Below are positions 33,744 through 43,975 of a stretch of DNA of 64,000 nt, piece by piece. The number at the start of each line of letters is the position of its first letter. Position 1 is the stretch's first letter. The notes under the pieces were generated by a model, which was given only the letters and a program-made list of their open reading frames with translations, searched no databases and was not told the DNA's origin. The stretch spans positions 62,001-126,000 of the forward strand of contig CADCGK010000001.1 of assembly GCA_902800965.1 (NCBI GenBank). Direction: 5' to 3'. The DNA is from an uncultured Bacteroidia bacterium. Its GTDB lineage: Bacteria > Bacteroidota > Bacteroidia > Bacteroidales > F082. The position numbers and the translations under genes are program-made.

Positions 33744-35306
33744 ATGTTATTACTCTCAATCAACCTAACCGTAATCCTCCCCATAGCAGGCCTTATTGTC
33801 GGCCTCGCCATAGGATATTTCATCACGGCCACCTTGCTGAGAAAGGCTGTGACCAAGGAGGCTGATGCCTACTTGGAAGAAGCAAAGGAAAAAGCTGAAG
33901 TCATCAAGAAAGAGCGCATCCTGCAGGCCAAGGAGAAATTCCTGCAGCTGAAAGACGAACACGAAAAAGCTTGCAACGAACGCAAACGCGAGCTGCAGAA
34001 GACCGAGAACAAGGTCAATCAGATGCAGCAGCAGGCCAACCAGAAGATGGAAGAGATCCAGCGCAAGAGCAAGGAGATCCAGAACGCACAAGAGAAATTG
34101 GCCAGCCAGCAGGAAGCCATCACCAAGCGCAAGGCAGAACTCGACCAGGTTTACGAAGAAGAATCCAAGAAACTCGAGACCATTTCCGGACTCTCAGTCA
34201 AAGACGCCAAAGAGCAGCTCATCGAGCTCATCAAGGACGACGCCAAGGCCGAGGCCATGGTATATGTGAAGGAGATCACCGAAGACGCCAAGATGAGTGC
34301 CAACCAAGTGGCCAAGAAAGTAGTGTTGGAGACCATCCAACGCACTGCTGCCGAGACTGCCATCGAGAACACCGTGAGCGTGTTCAACATCGAAAACGAC
34401 GAGATCAAGGGGCGCATCATCGGTCGTGAAGGCCGTAACATCAGGGCCCTTGAAGCCCTTACCGGCGTCGAGATCATCATCGACGACAGCCCAGACGCCA
34501 TCCTGCTCTCTGGCTTCGACCCAATCCGTCGTGAGATCGCTCGCCTGTCACTTCAGAAGCTTGTCACCGACGGCCGCATCCACCCCGCACGTATCGAGGA
34601 AGTGGTTCACAAAGTGGAAAAGCAAGTGGAACAAGAGATCATCGAGACCGGTAAACGCACCGTCATCGACCTCGGCATTCACAACATGGCCGCCGACCTT
34701 ATCAAGATGATCGGCCGCATGAAATACCGTTCCTCATACGGACAGAACCTGCTGCAGCACTCTATCGAGGTTGCCAAGCTGAGTGCCACCATGGCCGCCG
34801 AACTTGGGCTGAACCCGAAGACAGCCAAACGCGCCGGTCTGCTCCATGACCTTGGAAAGGTTGCCGAAAACGAGGAAGAGCTACCGCACGCTATCCTTGG
34901 CATGAAGGTCGCCGAGCGATTCAAAGAAAAGCCCGATGTCTGCAACGCCATCGGTGCCCACCACGATGAGATTGAAATGGAAACCCTTATCGCGCCTATC
35001 GTCCAAGTGTGCGATGCCATCTCCGGCGCCCGTCCTGGTGCCCGCCGCGAAGTCGTAGAGGCCTACATCCAACGTCTAAACAAGTTGGAAGAGATGGCCA
35101 TGAGCTACCCGGGCGTGGTGAAGACCTACGCCATCCAAGCCGGCCGCGAGTTGCGCGTTATCGTGGGCGCCGACAAGGTCACCGACCAAGACGCCGACCG
35201 TATCGCCTATGACCTCTCGAAGCAGATCCAAAACGAGATGACCTATCCGGGACAAATCAAGATCACCGTGATCCGCGAGACCCGTGCGGTGAGCTTCGCC
35301 AAATAA
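33744..35306 (+). CDS. rny: RNase Y
   Basis: The 520-residue protein has an N-terminal transmembrane helix (about 6-28), a long coiled coil to about residue 190, a KH domain around [27 protein letters not shown], and an HD domain with [28 protein letters not shown] and AHHDEIE. It ends [18 protein letters not shown] like other RNase Y. It is the membrane-bound endonuclease that starts mRNA decay. Two-domain order and length are normal. Confidence 0.96.
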   Translation: MLLLSINLTVILPIAGLIVGLAIGYFITATLLRKAVTKEADAYLEEAKEKAEVIKKERILQAKEKFLQLKDEHEKACNERKRELQKTENKVNQMQQQANQKMEEIQRKSKEIQNAQEKLASQQEAITKRKAELDQVYEEESKKLETISGLSVKDAKEQLIELIKDDAKAEAMVYVKEITEDAKMSANQVAKKVVLETIQRTAAETAIENTVSVFNIENDEIKGRIIGREGRNIRALEALTGVEIIIDDSPDAILLSGFDPIRREIARLSLQKLVTDGRIHPARIEEVVHKVEKQVEQEIIETGKRTVIDLGIHNMAADLIKMIGRMKYRSSYGQNLLQHSIEVAKLSATMAAELGLNPKTAKRAGLLHDLGKVAENEEELPHAILGMKVAERFKEKPDVCNAIGAHHDEIEMETLIAPIVQVCDAISGARPGARREVVEAYIQRLNKLEEMAMSYPGVVKTYAIQAGRELRVIVGADKVTDQDADRIAYDLSKQIQNEMTYPGQIKITVIRETRAVSFAK

Positions 35307-35341
35307 ACATCATAAAACGACAGAATTGATTTTGATGTGTT

Positions 35342-35374
35342 TAGGGGCAGATTTACGTCTGCCCCTATTTTTTT
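35342..35374 (+). terminator. Terminator of rny
   Basis: A perfect 10-bp stem TAGGGGCAGA/TCTGCCCCTA around a 6-base loop is followed by seven T. Confidence 0.9.
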
Positions 35375-35435
35375 GTATTTCGATGAAACATTCCTGAAAA
35401 AGCGATACTTCATCACGAATAACAACACATCAACA

Positions 35436-36698
35436 ATGAATGAACGCTTTTTATATTATTTGTGGGAGAACCGACTCGTTTACAGAGACCTGCGAACGAC
35501 TTCCCAATCGCCCGTGGAAATCATCAATCCAGGATTCAGGAACACCGATTCGGGCCCTGATTTTCTAGAAGCGAAAATCAAAATTGGAGAGCAAGTATGG
35601 GCTGGCCATGTCGAAATCCATGTAAAGACATCGGATTGGAACCGGCATGGGCATCAAAACGACAAAGCTTATAACAACGTAATACTTCATGTTGTTTTTG
35701 AAAACGACACGAAAGTAAACGACATACCTGTTTTGGAGGTGAAAGATCATTTCGACGCATCGCTCTATTGTCGTTATGAGAAGATTCTTATGTCACAGCA
35801 CTGGATAGCTTGTGAGCGGCAACTGCGACAGGTAAAGTCTCTTACCGTCAACACTTGCTTGGAACGTATGGCTGTCGAACGGCTGGAGCAGAAAGCAGCG
35901 TTCGTGTCCAAACTGCTGATTTCGAATAAATTCGATTGGGAAAGCACTTTCTACCAACTATTGTTACGCTACTTCGGCATGAAAGTCAACAGCGAGGCCT
36001 TCGAGACGCTGGCCTCCATCCTACCCTTAAAAATCCTGCTGAAGCATGCCGATAACCTATGCCAGCTGGAAGCCATGTTACTAGGCTGCGCTGGCTTTCT
36101 TGAAATTGAAAGCGACGAAGATTATCCGATGCTGCTAAAGCGGGAATTCGCCGTGATGCAATCCAAGTTCAACCTACTAACCATGCCCATCGAAAGATGG
36201 AAGTTGCTGAGAATGCGGCCTGTGAATTTCCCCACCATACGACTGGCACAACTGGCGCAGATGATCTATCAAAACGGTTGCCTGTTTTCCAAAATCAAAG
36301 AAGCCCAAACCGTGACCGAAGCAAAATTATTGTTTGATGTGGAAGCCTCCCCCTACTGGGATACCCATTACCGTTTCAACGTAGAAGGTCCGTTCAGGCC
36401 AAAACACTTAGGTGAAAGCGCTGCCGATGTGTTGATGATCAACGCTGTCATCCCCATGCTGTTCTGTTATGGACAATTCCACAAAGATCCATCTTACTGC
36501 GAAAATGCCTTACGTTTCCTAGAAGAGACTGATGTTGAAGACAATACCATCATCCGGCATTTCACAGCGATCGGCATAACTGCAAACAACGCCATGCAAT
36601 CTCAAGCATTGTTATATCTCTACAACTTCTATTGCAAACGAAAACGCTGCTTGGAATGCAGTATCGGTAATTATTTATTGCGTACTAATAGGGATTAG
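35436..36698 (+). CDS. DUF2851 family protein
   Basis: The ATG at 35436 (MNERFLYYLWENRLV) is chosen over a start at 35337, which lies in the terminator. The 420-residue product follows the DUF2851 pattern: INPGFRNTDSGPDFLEAKIKIGEQVWAGHVEIHVKTSDWNRHGHQNDKAYNNVILHVVFENDTK, then a helical second half with a C-terminal cysteine pair (KRKRCLECSIGNYLL). The spacing of D, E, H, D and H residues in the first part suggests a metal-dependent, nuclease-like core, but the function is unknown. Confidence 0.8.
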   Translation: MNERFLYYLWENRLVYRDLRTTSQSPVEIINPGFRNTDSGPDFLEAKIKIGEQVWAGHVEIHVKTSDWNRHGHQNDKAYNNVILHVVFENDTKVNDIPVLEVKDHFDASLYCRYEKILMSQHWIACERQLRQVKSLTVNTCLERMAVERLEQKAAFVSKLLISNKFDWESTFYQLLLRYFGMKVNSEAFETLASILPLKILLKHADNLCQLEAMLLGCAGFLEIESDEDYPMLLKREFAVMQSKFNLLTMPIERWKLLRMRPVNFPTIRLAQLAQMIYQNGCLFSKIKEAQTVTEAKLLFDVEASPYWDTHYRFNVEGPFRPKHLGESAADVLMINAVIPMLFCYGQFHKDPSYCENALRFLEETDVEDNTIIRHFTAIGITANNAMQSQALLYLYNFYCKRKRCLECSIGNYLLRTNRD

Positions 36699-36709
36699 GT
36701 TTTTTTTCT

Positions 36710-36717
36710 TACTTTTG
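36710..36717 (+). promoter_or_regulatory. -7 box of the OPT transporter gene
   Basis: TACTTTTG lies 29 bases before the ATG at 36747. Confidence 0.45.
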
Positions 36718-36746
36718 TTCGTTTTTGAAAGTCAACGAACTGAGTT

Positions 36747-38750
36747 ATGGAAAACGACCAATTCAAACTGCCCGAGAACGCGCAGCGAGAGCTGAAGCCG
36801 GGCGAAGAGTACGAACCCATCCTATCGAAAAACAAACGGTACCAAGAAGTCACCGTGTGGTCCGTCTGCATCGGCCTTTTGATGACCATCTTGTTTTCGG
36901 CTGCCGCCGCTTATCTTGGCTTGAAAGTCGGTCAGGTGTTTGAAGCTGCCATCCCGATCGCCATCATCGCCATCGGGTTGACAGGACTGGCACGCAAAAA
37001 CGACGCCTTGTCGCAAAATGTCATCATCCAGTCCATCGGAGGTTGCTCTGGCGGCGTAGTGGCAGGCGCCATCTTCACACTACCTGCCCTTTACATCCTG
37101 CAAGGTAAAGGCTACCAGATCGAGATCAACTTCTGGCAGGTGTTCATCGCCTCGTTGTTGGGTGGCATTTTGGGCATCTTGTTCCTCATCCCCTTCCGCA
37201 AATATTTTGTGAAGGAACAGCATGGCAAGTTCCCCTTCCCCGAAGCCACTGCCACCACACAGGTGTTGGTCAGCGGACAGAAGAAAGGCAAAGACTCCTT
37301 GTTGCTGGTTGTCAGCGGATTGATTGGCGGCTTGTATGACTTCATCGTCTCCACCTTCGGTTGGTGGTCGGAGACCATCACCACCCGAATGATGGGTTGG
37401 GGCGCCGCCGTGGCTGACAAGGCAAAGCTGATGTTCAAGGTGAACACCGGCGCCGCCGTCCTAGGTCTAGGATATATCATCGGTCTGAAATATGCCTTCA
37501 TCATCTGCTGCGGCTCACTGTTGGTTTGGTTCATCATCATCCCAGGCATGAACCTTATTTGGGGTGACCAAATCATCGATTTGATGAATACTGGCGTCAA
37601 TCTCACCATCGGCGAGATGTCTCCTGAGCAGATTTTCAAAGACTACGCGCGCCATATCGGCATCGGCGGTATCGCCATGGCCGGTATCATCTCGATCATC
37701 AAGTCATGGGGTGTTATCAAGTCATCGGTAAGCCTGGCCGCCAACGAGTTCAAAGGCAAAAAAGCCACTTCAGAACCCATCGACCGTACACAACAGGACA
37801 TTCCCATGAAGTACGTGGTCATCGGCATCGTTGCCGTACTGATCATCACTTTCCTGTTCTTCTGGCTCTTCGTCGTCCATAATGTATGGCACGCCTTGAT
37901 CGGCATCTTGGTTGTCGCCGTCATCGCCTTCCTGTTTACCACCGTGGCCGCCAACGCCATCGCCATCGTAGGCAGCAACCCTGTAAGTGGCATGACCCTG
38001 ATGACCCTGATCCTTGCCTCCATCGTGATGGTCGCTGCAGGTCTTACGGGACCACAAGGAATGAGCGCCACCTTGATCATAGGTGGTGTGGTTTGCACGG
38101 CCTTGGCTGTGGCAGGAGCCTTCATCACCGATTTGAAAGTGGGTTATTGGATTGGCACAACGCCCAAGAAACAAGAGCTCTGGAAGTTCATCGGCGTAGC
38201 TGTCGCTGCTGCCACTGTGGCTGGTGTCATCATGATCTTGAACAAGGCCTACGGTTTCGTGGGAGACGGCGCCCTAGTCGCTCCTCAAGCCAACGCCATG
38301 TCGGCCGTCATCGAGCCCATGATGTCGGGCGGCAACGCACCTTGGCTGCTCTATGGCATCGGTGCCGCCATCGCATTGATTCTCAACTTCTGCAAGGTAC
38401 CGGCTTTGCCTTTCGCCTTGGGTATGTTCATCCCCATTGACCTCAACGTCCCACTGCTCATCGGCGGTGCCATTTCATGGTTCGTCAGCTCACGCAGCAA
38501 GGACAAGGCCCTCAACGACGCCCGTTACAACAGAGGCACCCTTATCGCTTCCGGTTTCATCGCCGGTGGCGCCTTGATGGGTGTGGTGAGCGCCATCATG
38601 AAGTTCGCCAATGTCGATCTGATGGCACGCACTGCCGATGGCGGATTCTTCAATGAACTCCCATTGGCCGGCCTCATTGCCCTGGTCATGTATATCATCA
38701 TCATTGTCTATATGATTTGGGATTCAAAACGTGCAAAAATCGAAGAATAA
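36747..38750 (+). CDS. OPT family oligopeptide transporter
   Basis: The 667-residue protein has about 15 hydrophobic segments and OPT family patterns: GLLMTILFSAAAAYLGLKVGQVFEAAIPIAIIAIG at the start, NVIIQSIGGCSGGVVAGAIFTLPALYIL, and KFPFPEATATTQVLVSGQK. It should be a proton-coupled importer of oligopeptides, in line with the peptidase-rich lifestyle of Bacteroidales; metal-chelate substrates, as in the YSL branch, cannot be excluded. The downstream pyrH is 16 bases away and may be co-transcribed. Confidence 0.88.
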   Translation: MENDQFKLPENAQRELKPGEEYEPILSKNKRYQEVTVWSVCIGLLMTILFSAAAAYLGLKVGQVFEAAIPIAIIAIGLTGLARKNDALSQNVIIQSIGGCSGGVVAGAIFTLPALYILQGKGYQIEINFWQVFIASLLGGILGILFLIPFRKYFVKEQHGKFPFPEATATTQVLVSGQKKGKDSLLLVVSGLIGGLYDFIVSTFGWWSETITTRMMGWGAAVADKAKLMFKVNTGAAVLGLGYIIGLKYAFIICCGSLLVWFIIIPGMNLIWGDQIIDLMNTGVNLTIGEMSPEQIFKDYARHIGIGGIAMAGIISIIKSWGVIKSSVSLAANEFKGKKATSEPIDRTQQDIPMKYVVIGIVAVLIITFLFFWLFVVHNVWHALIGILVVAVIAFLFTTVAANAIAIVGSNPVSGMTLMTLILASIVMVAAGLTGPQGMSATLIIGGVVCTALAVAGAFITDLKVGYWIGTTPKKQELWKFIGVAVAAATVAGVIMILNKAYGFVGDGALVAPQANAMSAVIEPMMSGGNAPWLLYGIGAAIALILNFCKVPALPFALGMFIPIDLNVPLLIGGAISWFVSSRSKDKALNDARYNRGTLIASGFIAGGALMGVVSAIMKFANVDLMARTADGGFFNELPLAGLIALVMYIIIIVYMIWDSKRAKIEE

Positions 38751-38766
38751 ATCAACATCTAACATT

Positions 38767-39474
38767 ATGAAATACAAGAGAGTATTATTGAAACTTAGTG
38801 GCGAAGCCCTGATGGGCAGCCAGCAATATGGCATCGACCCGCAACGTCTTAACGAATATGCCGACGAGATCATCGAAGCCGCCAGGACTGGCGTGCAGAT
38901 CGGTATCGTCATCGGAGGCGGCAACATCTTCCGTGGACTTCAAGGAGCCTCACAAGGCATGGATCGTATCCAGGGCGACTACATGGGTATGCTCGCCACC
39001 GTCATCAACTCCATGGCCATGCAAAGCACCCTGCAAGGCAAAGGACAGAAGGCCACCTTGCTCTCCGGTCTTTACATTGACCGCATCGCAGACACCATGA
39101 GTAGCGCCAAAGCCATCCGTCTCCTTGAGGAAGGCCATATCGTCATCATGGGTGCCGGCACTGGCAACCCCTTCTTCACCACCGACACTGGCAGCGCTCT
39201 CCGCGCCGTGGAGATCAAGGCCGACATCATCCTCAAAGGCACCCGCGTCGATGGCATCTACACTGCCGACCCCGAGAAGGACCCCACCGCAACCAAGTTC
39301 AGCGAACTAACTTATGACGAGGCTTACAATCGCAACCTCAAGGTGATGGACATGACCGCCTTCACGATGTGCAAGGAAAACAACATGCCCATGTATGTCT
39401 TCGACATGAACACCAAAGGAAATTTGATGAAAGTGCTTCAAGGAGAGCATATTGGGACGTTGGTAAAGAAGTAA
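38767..39474 (+). CDS. pyrH: UMP kinase
   Basis: The ATG at 38767 gives a 235-residue protein of normal length. KRVLLKLSGEALMG is the N-terminal phosphate-binding motif, IGIVIGGGNIFRG the glycine-rich loop, and GTGNPFFTTDTGSALRAVEIKADIILKGTRVDGIYTADPEKDP the UMP/ATP region. It phosphorylates UMP to UDP as a hexamer. frr, its usual partner, follows after one inserted gene. The stop codon lies in a heptamer tract. Confidence 0.95.
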   Translation: MKYKRVLLKLSGEALMGSQQYGIDPQRLNEYADEIIEAARTGVQIGIVIGGGNIFRGLQGASQGMDRIQGDYMGMLATVINSMAMQSTLQGKGQKATLLSGLYIDRIADTMSSAKAIRLLEEGHIVIMGAGTGNPFFTTDTGSALRAVEIKADIILKGTRVDGIYTADPEKDPTATKFSELTYDEAYNRNLKVMDMTAFTMCKENNMPMYVFDMNTKGNLMKVLQGEHIGTLVKK

Positions 39475-39495
39475 GAAGAAAGAAAGAAGTAAGAA
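39468..39495. repeat. Heptamer-periodic tract (GAAGTAA-like)
   Basis: GAAGTAA, GAAGAAA, GAAAGAA and GTAAGAA in phase span the pyrH stop and the leader of the next gene. Confidence 0.55.
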
Positions 39496-41387
39496 TGGAA
39501 AGGAAGCATCACCTTCGAAAGGTGAGAAACAAGACCAGCCTCAAGTTGGATTACATCCTATTGGGTGTGATCTTGTTGGTGGCTGCACTGCTTCGTCTGT
39601 GGAAGTTGGGACAGGTACCTTTCATGCACGATGAGTTCAGCGCCTTGTTTCGGCTTAAATTCGACAATTTCCATGATTTGATCCAATACGGAGTATGTGA
39701 GAACGACTCGCATCCCGCTGGAGTACAGGTGTTTTTGTACTATTGGACCAAACTCGTTGGTTGGAACGAACTATGGGTAAAGTTGCCCTTTGCCCTTATG
39801 GGCATAGGATCAGTCTACTTGGTTTATGTCGTCGGAAAGCAATGGTTCAACCGCAAAACTGGGCTGTTGGCTGCGGCTTTCTTTGCTGTAAGCCAACTTG
39901 GCGTGTTATACAGCCAGATTGCCCGGCCTTATTCAGCAGGGCTGTTTTTCGTGCTGCTGATGACCTATTTTTGGAACAGAATTCTTTTCGATCTCAAAAA
40001 GCCTTCCGTAGGCATTTGTATCGGCATGGCGGTGTCGGCTTGCCTAGCTGCCCTAGCTCATAACTTTTCTGCGGCGCAAGCAGGGTTGATTTTTCTCACA
40101 GGGTTGCTCTTCCTAAAGAAAGAACGTCGGAAATTCTATTGGCTCTGTGGCATCGGAGCGGTCCTTCTCTATGCTCCCCATATTCCAGTATTCTATCACC
40201 AAACTTTTGTAAACGGCGGCATCGGTGGCTGGCTCGCACGCCCTGACAATGATTTCCTAATTCAGTTCCTGCGCTATTCGATGAATTACGCCCCGCTATT
40301 CATGTTTGTCGTGGGCTTATTCATCATCCTCCCCTTCATCCTTCAGAAGCCTGAAAAACGCCGCCGTCCCATCCGTTGGGCCGCCATTGCCTGGTTTGTC
40401 ATCATCTTTGCGCTCGCCTTCGTTTATTCATTGCTCCGAGAACCCATTATCCAGTTCAGCACGATGATCTTCTGTTATCCTTTCTTGATCCTCGTCGCCT
40501 TTTCCTTCTACCGTAACAACACCATGACCAAGACACAAACAGCTGTTGCCGTCTTGACGATGTTGTTTGTGGGCTCCATGTCGCTTATCCTTCAACGCCA
40601 ACACTATGATTTGATGTACCATCAAGGATACGACCAGATAGCGGTGAGGATGGAAAAAGACAATGAAAACATGCAGGACATCTGCTTCGCCACTTCTACA
40701 TTAAATGGCAATTTCCCGGAATTCTATCAGGAACAGACCCAAGTGAAAAACCGTCGTATTTTCAATGTTTACGATCATCATCATCTTGGAGATTTCCGTC
40801 AATGGCTTAACGAAGAGAGCACAAGCAAACTGGGGTTCGGATGGACCGATTACATTGATCCAGCTTGGGAGGCGCAGGCTATTGCCTATTATCCATGGCA
40901 AATCAAGTCTGACACATGGTTTACCTCAAAGTATTTCACTTTGTCGAAAGACTCCGTCCCAGGAGCGGAATATGTTTTACATCCTCTTTCCAACGAGCCC
41001 ATCACATTCATTAACACAGAATGGGGAAGCGCCCAGTATCTTTGCGGTGACTCGCTGGACAGTGACATTGACATGTTAGGAGTTATTGCCAACATTCAAG
41101 CCCTGGATACCATTAAGCGTTGCGTGCTCGTCATGGAAGTACATGATGTCGCAACTGACTCACTCTTGTTATGGCATGGTAACTCCGATGAAAGCGGTAC
41201 CTTGATGCCTGGAGACAACAAAATGGCAGTTGCACTTCGTTTCGATCCCAAGAAAAACCCTATACATGGGAAAAACATTAAGATCCACTTATGGGACAAA
41301 GAAAAAGGCACGATGATTGTTACAGGTTTCGACTACTACTACACAAAATTCAACTCGCGACTCACTGGTTTATATGAACCATTATAA
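39495..41387 (+). CDS. GT39-like glycosyltransferase with C-terminal soluble domain
   Basis: The ATG at 39495 (MERKHHLRKVRNK) starts a basic, then hydrophobic protein of 630 residues. The first external loop has LRLWKLGQVPFMHDEFSALFRLKF, with an acidic pair in the place of the GT39 catalytic residue, and IARPYSAGLFFVLLMTYFWNR follows in a later helix. About ten hydrophobic segments end near residue 400; the last 220 residues form a soluble, beta-rich domain. It probably adds a sugar from a lipid carrier to a surface product. It stands between pyrH and frr, which normally adjoin, so it looks inserted. Confidence 0.65.
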   Translation: MERKHHLRKVRNKTSLKLDYILLGVILLVAALLRLWKLGQVPFMHDEFSALFRLKFDNFHDLIQYGVCENDSHPAGVQVFLYYWTKLVGWNELWVKLPFALMGIGSVYLVYVVGKQWFNRKTGLLAAAFFAVSQLGVLYSQIARPYSAGLFFVLLMTYFWNRILFDLKKPSVGICIGMAVSACLAALAHNFSAAQAGLIFLTGLLFLKKERRKFYWLCGIGAVLLYAPHIPVFYHQTFVNGGIGGWLARPDNDFLIQFLRYSMNYAPLFMFVVGLFIILPFILQKPEKRRRPIRWAAIAWFVIIFALAFVYSLLREPIIQFSTMIFCYPFLILVAFSFYRNNTMTKTQTAVAVLTMLFVGSMSLILQRQHYDLMYHQGYDQIAVRMEKDNENMQDICFATSTLNGNFPEFYQEQTQVKNRRIFNVYDHHHLGDFRQWLNEESTSKLGFGWTDYIDPAWEAQAIAYYPWQIKSDTWFTSKYFTLSKDSVPGAEYVLHPLSNEPITFINTEWGSAQYLCGDSLDSDIDMLGVIANIQALDTIKRCVLVMEVHDVATDSLLLWHGNSDESGTLMPGDNKMAVALRFDPKKNPIHGKNIKIHLWDKEKGTMIVTGFDYYYTKFNSRLTGLYEPL

Positions 41388-41398
41388 AAAAGTTTGTT

Positions 41399-41406
41399 TA
41401 TTTTTG
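41399..41406 (+). promoter_or_regulatory. -7 box of frr
   Basis: TATTTTTG lies 22 bases before the frr ATG. Confidence 0.45.
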
Positions 41407-41428
41407 CATTTTAAAAACTATACGACCT

Positions 41429-41992
41429 ATGACAGACGAATCTCAATTTGTATTAGATGAAGCCTCTGAGAGCATGGATAACACCATCAAGCATCTGGAG
41501 CATGAGTTTCAGGGCATCAGAGCTGGCAAGGCCAGTCCGGCCATGCTGAACGGCGTTATGGTTGAATACTACGGCGCTACCGTGCCCATCGAGCAGACTG
41601 CCAATATTGGCTGCCCAGATGCCCGAATGATTGTTGTTGTGCCTTTTGACAAGAGCGCGCTCAACAACATTGCCAAGGCCATCTTGAATGCCAATTTGGG
41701 ATTCAACCCGATGAACAACGGCGAGTTACTTCGTATTTCAGTACCTCCGTTGACTGAGGAGCGTCGTCGCGAGCTCGTCAAACGCACCAAAACCGCCGCA
41801 GAAGACGCTAAGGTCGGTATCCGCAACATCCGCCGCGGCGCCAACGACGAAGCCAAGAAACTCGAAAAGGACACCATTTCCGAAGATGAGTCAAAGCTCC
41901 TTCAGGAAGAGATCCAAAAGCTCACCGACAAGTACATCAAGAAGATTGATGACTTGACCGAGCTCAAATCCAAAGACATACTCACGGTTTAA
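41429..41992 (+). CDS. frr: Ribosome recycling factor
   Basis: The 187-residue protein shows the RRF pattern: MDNTIKHLEHEFQGIRAGKASPAMLNGVMVEYYGATVPIEQ, then GFNPMNNGELLRISVPPLTEERRRELVKRTKTAAEDAKVGIRNIRRGANDEAKK. With EF-G it splits post-termination ribosomes. Length and motifs are normal. Confidence 0.97.
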   Translation: MTDESQFVLDEASESMDNTIKHLEHEFQGIRAGKASPAMLNGVMVEYYGATVPIEQTANIGCPDARMIVVVPFDKSALNNIAKAILNANLGFNPMNNGELLRISVPPLTEERRRELVKRTKTAAEDAKVGIRNIRRGANDEAKKLEKDTISEDESKLLQEEIQKLTDKYIKKIDDLTELKSKDILTV

Positions 41993-42057
41993 AGTGAGGA
42001 GTTAGGAGTGGGGAGTGAGGAGTATCCTTTTTTACTCCTAACTCCCCACTCCTAACT
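41993..42057. repeat. Heptamer-periodic tract forming a 25-bp inverted repeat between frr and ddl
   Basis: Units AGTGAGG, AGTTAGG, AGTGGGG, AGTGAGG, AGTATCC run in phase and then turn to CTCCTAA, CTCCCCA, CTCCTAA. Arms 42000-42024 and 42033-42057 are complementary apart from one base, around a T-rich loop, so the tract can also act as a terminator for both convergent genes. Its right end encodes the last residue of ddl. Confidence 0.75.
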
Positions 42058-43029
42058 ATTCAAAGCGTTCTCTATCGCCATTCCAAACAGTTGTTCCAAG
42101 GTCAATCCGAAGCAACGTGCTTGAGCAGGAATAATACTTGCTTCAGACATGCCTGGGACGATGTTCGCCTCAATAAAGAACACACCTTCATCGCTGACAA
42201 TATAATCCATTCGCACAAACCCCTTGCATTCCAACTTCTCATAGAGCATCGCGGTTGTGGCCTTGATTTCAATTTCAATATCTTCGTCCACCTCAGCAGG
42301 TGTTATTTCATCGCATTTCCCAGCGGTGTATTTGGCTTCATAGTCGAAGAATTCATTCTTGCTGCAAATCTCAGTCAACGGAAAGACCATCATCTTGCCC
42401 TTGAACTCCATGGCACCGCAACCGAATTCCCGACCGTTCACAAACTTCTCGCACATTACCTGTTTTCCAGCAGCCCTTGCCGTGAAGATGGCTGGTCCCA
42501 ATTCCTCAGCCGTTTTCACCTTTGTCACTCCGACACTTGAACCGTTGCAAGTTGGTTTCACAAACATCGGCAAGCCGATTTCCTTGATGATGGTGTCGGC
42601 ATCGTATTTCTCACCCTCGTTGATCAACACCGAAGGAGCGACCTTGGCACCATAAGAAGCCACCAAACGCTTGCAAAAGTCCTTGTGGAATGTGAGAGCA
42701 CAAGTAGTCAAGGGTGAAGAGGTACAAGGAATACCCAACAACTCCAAATAACCTGATAGAGGGCCATTCTCACCAGGCTCGCCGTGAACCGCATTGAATA
42801 CCACATCGAATTTTGTCCTATGTCCACCCACTGAAATAGAAAAATCATTTTTGTCAACTTCCACACGGGTACCGTCTTTCAAAAGCCCATACCATCCCTT
42901 TTTCGAAACTACAATGATTTTTGAATTATAGAGCTCTGGATTTAAATTGTTCTTTACCACTTGGGCACTCTTGATGGAGACCTCAAATTCACCGGAATCT
43001 CCTCCACAAACTATCGCTACATTCTTCAT
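42052..43029 (-). CDS. ddl: D-alanine-D-alanine ligase
   Basis: The 325-residue product has the ATP-grasp ligase motifs IVCGGDSGEFEVSIKSA, AVHGEPGENGPLSGYLELLGIPCTSSP, FVKPTCNGSSVGVTKV, FVRMDYIV and ANIVPGMSEASIIPAQA. It joins two D-alanines for peptidoglycan. It is divergent from the PASTA gene, which also concerns the cell wall. Confidence 0.94.
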   Translation of the reverse strand: MKNVAIVCGGDSGEFEVSIKSAQVVKNNLNPELYNSKIIVVSKKGWYGLLKDGTRVEVDKNDFSISVGGHRTKFDVVFNAVHGEPGENGPLSGYLELLGIPCTSSPLTTCALTFHKDFCKRLVASYGAKVAPSVLINEGEKYDADTIIKEIGLPMFVKPTCNGSSVGVTKVKTAEELGPAIFTARAAGKQVMCEKFVNGREFGCGAMEFKGKMMVFPLTEICSKNEFFDYEAKYTAGKCDEITPAEVDEDIEIEIKATTAMLYEKLECKGFVRMDYIVSDEGVFFIEANIVPGMSEASIIPAQARCFGLTLEQLFGMAIENALNS

Positions 43030-43044
43030 GTTTGAAAATTTTAT

Positions 43045-43052
43045 TAAATTTG
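43045..43052 (+). promoter_or_regulatory. -7 box of the PASTA-T9SS-rluD operon
   Basis: TAAATTTG lies 17 bases before the ATG at 43070. Confidence 0.4.
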
Positions 43053-43069
43053 CCGCTAAATTAATAAAT

Positions 43070-43975
43070 ATGGGAAAACTATCGTTTCTAAAACAAAAGA
43101 AATTCTATATTCACCTTTTGCTGATCATCTTACTGAGTATCTTCTTGTTATGGCTGACCATCAAAATGTTGAATCTCTATACGAGGCACGACAAGGTCTA
43201 TGAACTGCCTGATTTCACTGGTATGACTACCGAAGAAGTTGAAAAAGCGTATGGCAGCGACTACCATTTTATCCTTATTGACAGCATTTATTCAAAGACC
43301 CAGACACCGGGAAGCATCGTACAACAAGATCCGCACCCGAAATCAAAAGTTAAGCGTGGCCGCAATGTGTATTATATCATTGTCGCCAAAACACCCGAGA
43401 GGACTAACATGCCCAACCTAAACAACCTGTCACTTCGTCAAGCCATTGTCCTTCTCGAATCCAGTGGACTCATGGTAAAGGAGTTACAGTACGTGAAGCA
43501 CTTTGCTCATAATGCTATCTGCGAACAAAGATACAACGGCTCTGTTATCAAGCCCGGAACAGAGCTCAACAAAGGCAGTAAAATCACACTTTTTGTCGGC
43601 CTTGGCACTGAGGGAAAAAACATGCAGCTTCCTTCGTTATACGGTATTCCTGCCAGCGAAGTCCAACATGTACTTAATATTGCCGGACTAAACCTCGGCG
43701 AGGAGATCTACGAAGACCATGACAGCATCCAATACATGAAAGTGCATAAAATGGAACCTCCATTCAGCAAAAAAAGCGTTAAACCTGGCACTTTCGTCAA
43801 AGTATGGTACCGCTCCAGCAGGTCGTTTAATTTCGACAAAGAAAAGAACAACGCCGCAAAAGAAGACTCCATAACCAATGCTTTGGAACAGCAAGTGGCA
43901 CTTGATTCTATCGCTATTTCCCAAGACACCTTGAAACCTTCAGACATCGAAGAAAACTATGAAGACGAATTTTAA
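43070..43975 (+). CDS. Membrane-anchored PASTA-domain protein
   Basis: The ATG at 43070 (MGKLSFLKQKKFYIHLLLIILL) is chosen over a start inside ddl on the other strand. A single transmembrane helix (about 13-33) leads to three PASTA-like units: YELPDFTGMTTEEVEKAYG... with PGSIVQQDPHPKSKVKRGRNVYYIIV, TNMPNLNNLSLRQAIVLLESSGL... with KPGTELNKGSKITLFVG, and MQLPSLYGIPASEVQHVLNIAGL... ending in VKPGTFVKVWY, then an acidic tail. PASTA domains bind peptidoglycan or muropeptides; unlike kinases of Gram-positives, there is no kinase domain here. It is followed by a T9SS protein with a 17-bp overlap. Confidence 0.85.
   Translation: MGKLSFLKQKKFYIHLLLIILLSIFLLWLTIKMLNLYTRHDKVYELPDFTGMTTEEVEKAYGSDYHFILIDSIYSKTQTPGSIVQQDPHPKSKVKRGRNVYYIIVAKTPERTNMPNLNNLSLRQAIVLLESSGLMVKELQYVKHFAHNAICEQRYNGSVIKPGTELNKGSKITLFVGLGTEGKNMQLPSLYGIPASEVQHVLNIAGLNLGEEIYEDHDSIQYMKVHKMEPPFSKKSVKPGTFVKVWYRSSRSFNFDKEKNNAAKEDSITNALEQQVALDSIAISQDTLKPSDIEENYEDEF

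Noticed and set aside
43070..43975. PASTA protein as a Ser/Thr kinase or penicillin-binding protein
   Set aside because: There is only a short cytoplasmic N-terminus, one membrane helix and three PASTA units; no kinase or transpeptidase domain is present.
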